NCBI GenBank assembly: GCA_910588045.1
Contig: CAJUPS010000100.1
Coordinates: 1-11,332, forward strand
Direction of reading: 5' to 3'
DNA length: 11,332 bases
Source: an uncultured Oscillospiraceae bacterium
GTDB lineage: Bacteria > Bacillota > Clostridia > Oscillospirales > Oscillospiraceae
Of this stretch, positions 1 through 4,729 are shown piece after piece. Numbering within the stretch: position 1 is the first letter of the stretch; every line of letters starts with the position of its first letter. The notes beneath the pieces are model-generated. The model was not told where the DNA came from and did no database searches. It was given only the letters and a program-made list of their open reading frames with translations. The position numbers and the translations under genes are program-made.

Positions 1-19
1 CAAGGGAAAAGAACGCCCC

Positions 20-78
20 CGCGCCGACGAGGCGCGAATCTAGCGAAAAGAAAAAAACAGAGCGGCCCGCAGGGCCGC
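20..78. other. two GC-rich hairpins upstream of the first gene
   Basis: CGCGCC (20-25) pairs with GGCGCG (31-36), and GCGGCCC (62-68) pairs with GCGGCCC's complement GGGCCGC (72-78) around a 3-nt loop. Neither is followed by a T-run, so neither is a convincing intrinsic terminator. The second lies just before the ribosome binding site of the gene at 97 and may be a leader hairpin or the tail of an upstream unit cut off by the window edge. Confidence 0.4.
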
Positions 79-96
79 AGAAGAAGAGGTGACCCA

Positions 97-891
97 ATGA
101 CCCGCTTTTGTTTTATTTTTCTTCTCCTGATGGTCTACAGCTTTTTGGGTTGGTGCGGCGAAATGGTCTACTGTTCCATCGGCCAGCGCAAGCTCTGTGA
201 GAAACGCGGTTTCCTCAACGGCCCCATCTGCCCCATCTACGGCCACGGCGCCCTGGTCGTCCTCCTCTGCCTCCACGGCGGCTGCAAAAATCCCCTCCTG
301 ACCTTCCTCTGGGGCGCCCTCTTGACCTCTATCGTCGAATACATCACCAGCTATATCATGGAGAAACTATTCCACATGCGCTGGTGGGACTACTCCCAAT
401 ATAAATTCCACATCAACGGCCGCGTCTGCCTGCTGAACTCCTCTCTCTTCGGCCTGGCCAGCGTCTTCCTCTGTCACTTCGCGAATCCCCCTGTCACCGC
501 CTGGATGACGGAGGTCTTCGCCTCCGGCGTGGGCGTCCCCCTGTCCCTGATTCTCCTGCTGGTCTACCTGGCGGACATCGTCCTCTCCGTCCGCAGCGCC
601 ATCCAGATTGGAAGCCGCCTCGCCAAGCTCCACGCCATCCACGACGAGCTGGCCGGAAAACTGGAATCCCTCAAGGCCGAGCAGCACCAGAATCTGGAGG
701 CCCACCGCCACCGCCTGGAATCCGTCAGAGCCGAGGCCCAGCAGAAGCTCCACGCCCTCTACGACCGCCAGGACTTCTTCGAGCGCCGCTTGCTCCACTC
801 CTTCCCCACCCTGCGTTCCTCCCGTCACCCCGAGGCCCTCAGCAAGCTGCGCGAGTATCTGGCCTCCCGGAAAAATAAATCTGAAACCTGA
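97..891 (+). CDS. CmpB-like putative ABC-transporter type IV membrane protein
   Basis: The 264-aa product resembles the Firmicutes family annotated as putative ABC transporter permease (ABC_trans_CmpB), whose biochemical role is not established. Family-like segments are FLGWCGEMVYC at about residues 16-26, RGFLNGPICPIYG at 37-49, and EYITSYIMEKLF followed by WWDYS and INGRVCLLNSSLFG at 81-119. I see about five hydrophobic helices (near 3-20, 48-62, 66-88, 110-128 and 145-165). These are followed by a charged, Glu/Gln/Arg-rich tail from about 172 to 255 that should form a cytosolic coiled coil. The ATG at 97 is preceded by GAGGTG at 86-91. The Mrp-type gene starts 18 bp downstream, so the two are probably co-transcribed. 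No ATPase partner of the ABC type is next to it. Function is family-level only. Confidence 0.8.
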   Translation: MTRFCFIFLLLMVYSFLGWCGEMVYCSIGQRKLCEKRGFLNGPICPIYGHGALVVLLCLHGGCKNPLLTFLWGALLTSIVEYITSYIMEKLFHMRWWDYSQYKFHINGRVCLLNSSLFGLASVFLCHFANPPVTAWMTEVFASGVGVPLSLILLLVYLADIVLSVRSAIQIGSRLAKLHAIHDELAGKLESLKAEQHQNLEAHRHRLESVRAEAQQKLHALYDRQDFFERRLLHSFPTLRSSRHPEALSKLREYLASRKNKSET

Positions 892-909
892 AATAAAGGA
901 GAACCAACC

Positions 910-1731
910 ATGTCTGAATGCACCCATGATTGCAGCACCTGCGGCGAGAGCTGCGGGGAGCGCACCGAACCCCAGTCCTTTTTGAAGGACCCCAACCCCC
1001 ATGCCCACATCGGTAAGGTCTACGGCGTCGTATCCGGCAAGGGCGGCGTGGGCAAGTCCATGGTGACCAGCCAGCTGGCCGTCCTGGCCCGCCGGGCGGG
1101 CCACAAGGTGGGCATCCTGGACGCCGACGTCACCGGCCCCTCCATTCCCAAGGCTTTCGGCGTACACCGCCGCGCCATGGCGGATGAACGCGGGATGCTC
1201 CCCGTGGCCACGGAGACCGGCATCGAGCTGATCAGCGTGAACCTTCTCCTGGACGACGAGACGGATCCGGTGATCTGGCGCGGCCCCGTCATCGGCGGCG
1301 TCGTGACCCAGTTCTGGACCGACGTGGTCTGGGACGTGGACTACCTCTTCGTAGACATGCCCCCCGGCACCGGCGACGTAGCCCTGAGCGTCTTCCAGTC
1401 CATTCCTCTCGACGGCATCGTCATTGTCGCCTCTCCCCAGGAGCTGGTGGGCATGGTGGTGGAGAAGGCGGTCAAGATGGCCGAGATGATGAACGTCCCC
1501 ATCGTAGGCATCGTGGAGAACATGAGCTATCTCCTCTGCCCCGACTGCGGCCGGGAGATTCCCCTCTTCGGCGAGGGCAAGACCCAGGCCGCCGCCGACG
1601 CCCACCACTTGAAGCTTCTCGCCCGTATGCCCATCGACCCCCAGCTGGCCCAGCTCACCGACCGGGGCCGCATTGAGGACTTCCAGTCCCAGCATCTTCT
1701 CCCTGTCATGGAGGAGATTCTGGAAAAATAA
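910..1731 (+). CDS. Mrp/NBP35-family P-loop ATPase, Fe-S cluster carrier
   Basis: The 273-aa cytosolic protein belongs to the Mrp/NBP35 (ApbC) group, which binds Fe-S clusters and delivers them to apo-proteins in an ATP-dependent way. The deviant Walker A KGGVGKS is at residues 44-50, the switch/Walker B segment DMPPGTGD at 149-156, and the CxxC pair CPDC, expected to bridge a [4Fe-4S] cluster across the dimer, at 210-213. The N-terminus has four extra cysteines (C4, C8, C11, C15), recalling the N-terminal ferredoxin-like cluster motif of NBP35 although with different spacing. No N-terminal MIP18/DUF59 domain is present, as in many short Firmicutes members. AAGGAG at 896-901 fixes the ATG. 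It lies 18 bp after the CmpB-like gene. Family assignment is secure; the client proteins are unknown. Confidence 0.93.
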   Translation: MSECTHDCSTCGESCGERTEPQSFLKDPNPHAHIGKVYGVVSGKGGVGKSMVTSQLAVLARRAGHKVGILDADVTGPSIPKAFGVHRRAMADERGMLPVATETGIELISVNLLLDDETDPVIWRGPVIGGVVTQFWTDVVWDVDYLFVDMPPGTGDVALSVFQSIPLDGIVIVASPQELVGMVVEKAVKMAEMMNVPIVGIVENMSYLLCPDCGREIPLFGEGKTQAAADAHHLKLLARMPIDPQLAQLTDRGRIEDFQSQHLLPVMEEILEK

Positions 1732-1743
1732 TCCCGGCACGCC

Positions 1744-1777
1744 GAAGGGGCGCGGAACGAAAGTTCCGCGCCCCTTC
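1744..1777. terminator. 15-bp perfect hairpin between convergent genes
   Basis: GAAGGGGCGCGGAAC (1744-1758) pairs fully with 1763-1777 around a GAAA tetraloop on the plus strand. It sits 12 bp after the stop of the Mrp gene and 23 bp beyond the stop of the convergent minus-strand gene. The stem is very stable but no T-run follows in either direction, so it may act as a transcript-end stabiliser or a non-canonical bidirectional terminator. Confidence 0.6.
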
Positions 1778-1800
1778 CCTATGCGATGGTTTCAAAGCTA

Positions 1801-2778
1801 TTACGCCACTTCCCCGGCGAACCCAATCCAGCCATTTTCCAGCTTCGTGGTGACGCTCTTCGTCCCGCTGATACTCCCGCCGTCGTGGAACACCGCCAGA
1901 TAGACATTCCCGTCCATATTGGCCCAGCCGTCCACCAGCGTCATTCCCTCCGGCGCGGCCCCGTCGTGGACGCGGTACTGCACGTCCGCCCGGAATACGT
2001 CCACATAGCCGTCCTCATGGAGTCCCGTATAACTGCTGGCCCAGTCCAGCGCGTTGATCCTGTACTGCCCCGTGTAGATGAGCCGGTCCTCCTCCGGCCA
2101 ACTGAGCATATATTTTTCGATGGCCGTCTGGGTCTCCTCGTCCACCACATAGCCGTCCTTGTCCAGAAACAGTACGGTCATCCCGTCCGCTCTCTGCCAG
2201 TCCGGTTCCTCCGGGATGACGTAGCTCTCCGCGAAGGGCTTCTCTGTTCCCACGGTCAGCGTCCGGGCCATCTCAATGAGCAGCTTCCGGTACTGGTCCC
2301 ACTTCGCCCCGGGCGTACTGCCCTCCACCACCGGGCTGCCCTCACCCTGGCCCCGGTAGAACAGGAGCGACCTCCCGGTCCCGGCGGCGGAGAAATTGAT
2401 AAAGCTGCCGTCATACCCTCCGTTCTCAAACGCCACGGTCATCTGGGCCCCGTCTCCCGAGGAGAACCGCCCTCCGTTTTCTCCCACCTGCTCTGTGGTC
2501 CAGTCCTCCGGCACATAGATGCTCCATCCCGCGCCCTCATAGACCACGCAGGGGATCTCCTCCCCCTCTACCCGCAGGGTAGGTCCCTTCTCCGGCTTTT
2601 TCACCGGCTCCACGGGCTCCTGCGGCTCTTGCTGCACCGTACCGGGATGATCCACATCCTCCGGCTGTCTCCAGGGCTGCCAGATTCCCAGTCCGACGCC
2701 TGCCGCCGCCAGCAGCACCACGCCGCCCACGATTCCGGCCTTGGCCCCTCCGCTCAGATCTCTCAGTCTTTCCCACAT
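1801..2778 (-). CDS. membrane-anchored protein of unknown function
   Basis: I do not recognise this 325-aa protein. It begins with a short basic and polar N-terminus, then one hydrophobic segment at about residues 14-32 (an uncleaved signal anchor is more likely than a cleaved signal, as no clear cleavage site follows). A Pro/Glu/Lys-rich linker spans about 36-65. The rest is a hydrophilic domain that would face outside the cell, with many Gly, Trp and Tyr residues and two segments that look like beta-rich repeats (about 75-125 and 255-325). No catalytic motif is evident. The start is well supported: AGGAGGT lies on the minus strand at 2788-2794, 9 bp from the ATG. It is a single gene, convergent with the Mrp gene and divergent from the AT-rich gene pair. 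A role in envelope function is only a guess. Confidence 0.75.
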   Translation of the reverse strand: MWERLRDLSGGAKAGIVGGVVLLAAAGVGLGIWQPWRQPEDVDHPGTVQQEPQEPVEPVKKPEKGPTLRVEGEEIPCVVYEGAGWSIYVPEDWTTEQVGENGGRFSSGDGAQMTVAFENGGYDGSFINFSAAGTGRSLLFYRGQGEGSPVVEGSTPGAKWDQYRKLLIEMARTLTVGTEKPFAESYVIPEEPDWQRADGMTVLFLDKDGYVVDEETQTAIEKYMLSWPEEDRLIYTGQYRINALDWASSYTGLHEDGYVDVFRADVQYRVHDGAAPEGMTLVDGWANMDGNVYLAVFHDGGSISGTKSVTTKLENGWIGFAGEVA

Positions 2779-2824
2779 TATGTATATACCTCCTATTTCT
2801 TTCTTGGAAACACAATTTCTATCT

Positions 2825-2858
2825 CCTCGAGGTCCTCCGAGACAGCGGTCTCCGGACC
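2825..2858 (-). promoter_or_regulatory. imperfect leader hairpin upstream of the unknown membrane gene
   Basis: GGTCC (2831-2835) and GAGAC (2839-2843) pair with GTCTC (2848-2852) and GGACC (2854-2858) around an AGCG loop, next to the palindrome CCTCGAGG at 2825-2832. The structure lies 47-80 bp upstream of the minus-strand start at 2778. No convincing promoter hexamers were found for that gene, so whether the hairpin is transcribed is unknown. The rest of 2859-2989 holds nothing I can name. Confidence 0.25.
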
Positions 2859-2989
2859 TAATGGTGGTATCATAGCATAGAAAAGCCTCAAAGTCGTTTC
2901 ATGGAGCTTACGATTCGATAACAATTTCCTACTGATTGTAACAGGTTCCCCGAAACATTCTTTCTGCGGTAAAAATTTGTTGGTACGGC

Positions 2990-3018
2990 TTGACAAAACA
3001 AAAAACTTGTGATATTCT
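2990..3018 (+). promoter_or_regulatory. sigma-70 type promoter for the AT-rich gene pair
   Basis: TTGACA at 2990-2995 and TATTCT at 3013-3018 are separated by 17 bp. The -35 is perfect and the -10 matches four of six positions. The -10 overlaps the left end of the inverted-repeat array at 3015-3056, so a protein bound there would be expected to block transcription. Confidence 0.75.
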
Positions 3019-3056
3019 TATTTCACGCTCGTGAAATCACGTGCGTGAAATAAGAA
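3015..3056. promoter_or_regulatory. operator-like array of CGTGAAA half-sites
   Basis: A 13-bp perfect inverted repeat, TTCTTATTTCACG (3015-3027) and its complement (3044-3056), frames a 16-bp centre. The centre supplies further half-sites, giving two adjacent dyads: TTTCACG-CT-CGTGAAA (3021-3036) and TCACG-TG-CGTGA (3037-3048). The array starts within the -10 hexamer and covers the expected transcription start. This is the geometry of a repressor operator, for example for a dimeric TetR-, MarR- or ArsR-type protein, but no such regulator is encoded in this window. Confidence 0.6.
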
Positions 3057-3075
3057 CTGTGGAGGATTAAACACT

Positions 3076-3480
3076 ATGAAAGCTACCTATGCCGATTTCC
3101 TTGCCGCAAACCCAAACTGTTCAAAGTTCGATGCCAATACCGATGCGATTGCCATTTTTGACTTTTTGAATCGGGATGCCAACATTATCAGCATGATAGA
3201 TTCTGCAAAAATGGGAAAACCGGCTCTTTCTGGCTGCATTTCTGAGCTTGAAATCTTTTACAGCCAAATGCAAAATCCAACGATTGACTTGACAGATGGA
3301 TTTACCCGTACTGTAATCGGCCGAATGGTAAAAGCAATCCTTGAGCCCTTTGGCTATCTGCCAACCGTGCAGAAAAGTTTTCCCAAGAAGTATTCCGTCA
3401 AATATTTTTCTTCTGCCTCTTGTTACAAGGAAAGCGGTCCAGCCACTATGCGGGTTGTAAAACATATTGAGGAAATATAA
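3076..3480 (+). CDS. unknown 134-aa protein in AT-rich insert
   Basis: I do not recognise this protein. It is soluble, with no signal peptide or membrane helix, mixed charge, and probably mainly helical in its first 90 residues. The C-terminal third is basic (QKSFPKKYSVKYFSS at about 99-113) and could bind nucleic acid or another acidic partner, but there is no recognisable helix-turn-helix. It has two isolated cysteines in its N-terminal half (residues 15 and 54) and one at about 116. TGGAGGA at 3060-3066 gives a good ribosome binding site 9 bp before the ATG. Its codons are clearly more AT-rich than those of the genes to the left and right, which suggests acquisition by transfer. It is the first gene behind the promoter and operator at 2990-3056, so it is probably tightly regulated. 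It is likely co-transcribed with the zinc-ribbon gene 48 bp downstream. Confidence 0.65.
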   Translation: MKATYADFLAANPNCSKFDANTDAIAIFDFLNRDANIISMIDSAKMGKPALSGCISELEIFYSQMQNPTIDLTDGFTRTVIGRMVKAILEPFGYLPTVQKSFPKKYSVKYFSSASCYKESGPATMRVVKHIEEI

Positions 3481-3528
3481 TCAACGGTTTTGGAATTGAA
3501 TCGAATCAAATTTAAGGAGGACATCTGT

Positions 3529-3804
3529 ATGGATAATTTTACATTCCTGATCTTAGCACTATGTGCACTGATGATCCTTGCAGGTATTATTATTGCTGTA
3601 ATTGGATTTATGATAAAGGCAGGTTCAAGTGCTTATAGCGCCCTTCAGCAAAAGGAGAAAACACCACAACGGTATGGAACCTGTGCGAAATGCGGAAAAC
3701 CAGATGTTGTCTATTTAGTAACAGACAAGAAAAATTGTCATTGTAATGATGAGCTTTGCCAGAATTGTTATCAACGAGCTACAAACCATGCTCCCAATAT
3801 GTAA
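3529..3804 (+). CDS. small single-pass membrane protein with zinc ribbon
   Basis: The 91-aa product starts with a hydrophobic helix at about residues 4-29, then a short linker and a cytosolic C-terminal domain with CAKCG, CHC and CQNC clusters (about residues 51-76). The pairs CxxC and CxxC fit a treble-clef or zinc-ribbon metal site. An in-frame ATG exists at 3490, but AAGGAGG at 3514-3520 lies 8 bp before the ATG at 3529 and decides the start. The gene follows the unknown 134-aa gene and shares its low GC content. No function can be assigned; a membrane-tethered adaptor or regulator is one possibility. Confidence 0.65.
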   Translation: MDNFTFLILALCALMILAGIIIAVIGFMIKAGSSAYSALQQKEKTPQRYGTCAKCGKPDVVYLVTDKKNCHCNDELCQNCYQRATNHAPNM

Positions 3805-3820
3805 TGCGGTCGAAGGAGGA

Positions 3821-3852
3821 GGGCGCAGGTATCAATGACGATACCTGCGCCC
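3821..3852 (+). terminator. 13-bp hairpin after the zinc-ribbon gene
   Basis: GGGCGCAGGTATC (3821-3833) pairs perfectly with GATACCTGCGCCC (3840-3852) around a 6-nt loop, 16 bp after the stop codon. There is no T-run behind it, so it is terminator-like in position but not a canonical intrinsic terminator. The following 3853-4008 contains no gene I can support. Confidence 0.5.
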
Positions 3853-4021
3853 CCTCACGCCTGCCTCATGAAAATCGGGAAAAGAGATGCTTATGAGGAA
3901 AACGGCCCCTACAAAATACCGCCTATTTAGGAACCGATGTCCCCATCAGCCCGCTTGAAGCGGATCCATTTTGATCGAAAATAAATTCATGGGACAAGTG
4001 TGGAATCAATTTTTACTCCCA

Positions 4022-4050
4022 TTGACAAAACGGGAGCAACAGGCTATAAT
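4022..4050 (+). promoter_or_regulatory. perfect consensus promoter of antisense RNA, copy 1
   Basis: TTGACA (4022-4027), a 17-bp spacer and TATAAT (4045-4050) match the housekeeping sigma consensus at all twelve positions. A T/A-rich stretch precedes it at 4009-4015. Transcription should start near 4057, at the base of the hairpin that terminates the opposite strand. Confidence 0.92.
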
Positions 4051-4091
4051 AAAAAGCAGAAGGGCGCTGTCACTGGCGGTCAGCCCTCTGC
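4046..4091 (-). terminator. intrinsic terminator of the toxin mRNA, copy 1
   Basis: On the minus strand GCAGAGGGC (4083-4091) pairs with GCCCTTCTGC (4056-4065), with one bulged base, and is followed by TTTTTATTAT (4055-4046). The U-tract is the complement of the plus-strand -10 region, so terminator and opposite promoter occupy the same DNA. Confidence 0.8.
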
Positions 4092-4134
4092 TGTCAACTC
4101 ATTACGGTTGACCGCTCGGGTTGCAGCCGGGCGG

Positions 4135-4221
4135 TCAACACGCTTCTGTGGCAAGCAGCATCGCCACCAAGATCATGAGAACCACGATCAAGATAGCCTT
4201 GAAAAGCTTCTTCTTCCACAT
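4135..4221 (-). CDS. putative type I toxin, 28-aa hydrophobic peptide, copy 1
   Basis: The peptide starts MWKKKLFKA, has an uninterrupted hydrophobic stretch of Ile, Leu, Val, Met and Ala at about residues 9-24, and ends ATEAC. A basic N-terminus followed by a single helix is typical of membrane-acting type I toxins such as Ibs, TisB, ShoB and LdrD, although the sequence matches none that I know. GGAGGTG at 4228-4234 stands 6 bp before the ATG. The mRNA would run from about 4315 to 4050, with a leader of about 94 nt and a trailer of about 84 nt. Longer in-frame reading from upstream is possible but would begin ahead of the predicted transcript start. The repeat of the intact ORF in copy 2 supports the call. 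Toxicity is not shown by sequence. Confidence 0.72.
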   Translation of the reverse strand: MWKKKLFKAILIVVLMILVAMLLATEAC

Positions 4222-4226
4222 CCGCA

Positions 4227-4263
4227 CCACCTCCCCCGTTAGAAAATCGCTGGGGTTCAGTGG
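4227..4263 (-). promoter_or_regulatory. possible Shine-Dalgarno-masking fold in toxin leader, copy 1
   Basis: In the minus transcript CCAC (from 4263-4260) and CCCC (4255-4252) can pair with GUGG (4230-4227) and GGGG (within 4237-4233), which together include the GGAGGTG ribosome binding site. The two stems are separated by a small internal loop. Hiding the start signal in the full-length mRNA is common among type I toxins. This was folded by eye only. Confidence 0.4.
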
Positions 4264-4296
4264 GCCAACCGCCGTATGTAACAGCGCTCCTTCCGT

Positions 4297-4321
4297 CCCG
4301 CCTTGACCGGCGGGCTTTTTT
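4297..4321 (+). terminator. intrinsic terminator of antisense RNA, copy 1
   Basis: CCCGCC (4297-4302) pairs with GGCGGG (4309-4314), followed by C and six T (4316-4321). The T-run abuts the -10 of the opposing toxin promoter at 4322-4327. Confidence 0.85.
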
Positions 4322-4350
4322 ATTATATACACTCCATCATATTTTGTCAA
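4322..4350 (-). promoter_or_regulatory. perfect consensus promoter of toxin mRNA, copy 1
   Basis: On the minus strand TTGACA (4350-4345), a 17-bp spacer and TATAAT (4327-4322) match consensus at all twelve positions. Start of transcription is expected near 4315, so the mRNA begins with the hairpin that terminates the antisense RNA, which may protect its 5' end. Confidence 0.92.
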
Positions 4351-4380
4351 ATCCTGCTGCAAAAAACATTTTCACCCCCG

Positions 4381-4409
4381 TTGACAAAACGGGAGCAACA
4401 GGCTATAAT
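4381..4409 (+). promoter_or_regulatory. perfect consensus promoter of antisense RNA, copy 2
   Basis: TTGACA (4381-4386), a 17-bp spacer and TATAAT (4404-4409), identical to copy 1. The upstream flank differs slightly (4368-4380), with C and G replacing T and A at three positions. Confidence 0.92.
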
Positions 4410-4450
4410 AAAAAGCAGAAGGGCGCTGTCACTGGCGGTCAGCCCTCTGC
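4405..4450 (-). terminator. intrinsic terminator of the toxin mRNA, copy 2
   Basis: The same bulged GC-rich stem as in copy 1 (arms 4415-4424 and 4442-4450), followed on the minus strand by TTTTTATTAT. It should stop the copy 2 toxin transcript before it enters copy 1. Confidence 0.8.
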
Positions 4451-4493
4451 TGTCAACTCATTACGGTTGACCGCTCGGGTTGCAGCCGGGCGG

Positions 4494-4580
4494 TCAACAC
4501 GCTTCTGTGGCAAGCAGCATCGCCACCAAGATCATGAGAACCACGATCAAGATAGCCTTGAAAAGCTTCTTCTTCCACAT
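4494..4580 (-). CDS. putative type I toxin, 28-aa hydrophobic peptide, copy 2
   Basis: Identical in protein and DNA sequence to the copy 1 peptide, with GGAGGTG at 4587-4593 before the ATG. Its own promoter is at 4681-4709. As no terminator is visible between the YgjP-type gene and this unit, transcripts of that gene may also read into it. Confidence 0.72.
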   Translation of the reverse strand: MWKKKLFKAILIVVLMILVAMLLATEAC

Positions 4581-4585
4581 CCGCA

Positions 4586-4622
4586 CCACCTCCCCCGTTA
4601 GAAAATCGCTGGGGTTCAGTGG
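4586..4622 (-). promoter_or_regulatory. possible Shine-Dalgarno-masking fold in toxin leader, copy 2
   Basis: Same CCAC/CCCC with GGGG/GUGG pairing as in copy 1, covering the ribosome binding site of the second toxin ORF. Confidence 0.4.
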
Positions 4623-4655
4623 GCCAACCGCCGTATGTAACAGCGCTCCTTCCGT

Positions 4656-4680
4656 CCCGCCTTGACCGGCGGGCTTTTTT
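4656..4680 (+). terminator. intrinsic terminator of antisense RNA, copy 2
   Basis: CCCGCC (4656-4661) pairs with GGCGGG (4668-4673), followed by C and six T (4675-4680). Confidence 0.85.
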
Positions 4681-4709
4681 ATTATATACAATCCATCATA
4701 TTTTGTCAA
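4681..4709 (-). promoter_or_regulatory. perfect consensus promoter of toxin mRNA, copy 2
   Basis: On the minus strand TTGACA (4709-4704), a 17-bp spacer and TATAAT (4686-4681). The only base that differs between the two cassettes, 4691, is in this spacer. Confidence 0.92.
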
Positions 4710-4729
4710 ATCCCGCCGAAATCCACTTC

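Larger units (their letters stand above)
4057..4321 (+). ncRNA. putative antitoxin antisense RNA, copy 1 (about 265 nt)
   Basis: Bounded by the consensus promoter at 4022-4050 and the terminator at 4297-4321. It has no ORF with a credible ribosome binding site. It covers the complete 28-codon ORF on the other strand, its Shine-Dalgarno site and its leader, so it could pair with nearly all of the toxin mRNA. A 13-bp hairpin at 4107-4139 (arms 4107-4119 and 4127-4139, loop GTTGCAG) contains one G-U pair that would be an A-C mismatch in the opposite transcript, so the fold is better in this RNA. In known type I systems such RNAs block translation and promote RNase III cleavage; here that is inferred. 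Confidence 0.75.
4009..4354. repeat. tandem cassette, copy 1 of a putative type I toxin-antitoxin unit
   Basis: This unit recurs at 4368-4713 with a period of 359 bp. From 4022 to 4354 the two copies differ at a single base (4332 C versus 4691 A). The first 13 bp (4009-4021) match less well. The unit holds two opposing consensus promoters, two opposing intrinsic terminators and one 28-codon ORF on the minus strand. The 13 bp between the copies (4355-4367) are unrelated to the sequence that follows copy 2. Confidence 0.95.
4416..4680 (+). ncRNA. putative antitoxin antisense RNA, copy 2 (about 265 nt)
   Basis: Same bounds relative to its promoter (4381-4409) and terminator (4656-4680) as copy 1, and the same sequence, so each antisense RNA could silence either toxin mRNA in trans as well as in cis. 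The strong hairpin is at 4466-4498. Confidence 0.75.
4368..4713. repeat. tandem cassette, copy 2 of a putative type I toxin-antitoxin unit
   Basis: Same orientation as copy 1 at 4009-4354 and identical across 4381-4713 except for one base (4691, inside the toxin promoter spacer). All promoters, terminators and the ORF are intact. It ends 16 bp short of the stop codon of the YgjP-type gene. Confidence 0.95.

Noticed and set aside
367..1740. Long minus-strand open frame opposite the CmpB-like and Mrp genes
   Set aside because: Antisense shadow rich in Gly, Ala, His and Val; both plus-strand genes have recognisable families and ribosome binding sites.
2793..2996. Minus-strand 67-codon ORF upstream of the unknown membrane protein
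   Set aside because: No ribosome binding site, and it overlaps the promoter region and the ribosome binding site of its neighbour.
3868..3930. 20-codon plus-strand ORF starting at 3868
   Set aside because: No ribosome binding site and no recognisable features; it follows a terminator-like hairpin.
4000..4306. Plus-strand reading frames through the repeat (and their copies at 4260-4665) as protein genes
   Set aside because: No ribosome binding site, they cross the promoter and the strong hairpin, and are explained as the complement of the minus-strand peptide gene.
4222..4362. Longer N-terminal extension of the hydrophobic peptide on the minus strand
   Set aside because: It would start upstream of the predicted transcript start and read through the promoter; the ATG at 4221 has an ideal ribosome binding site.
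4009..4713. CRISPR-like or satellite repeat
   Set aside because: Only two long units with promoters, terminators and an ORF; no short repeat-spacer pattern.
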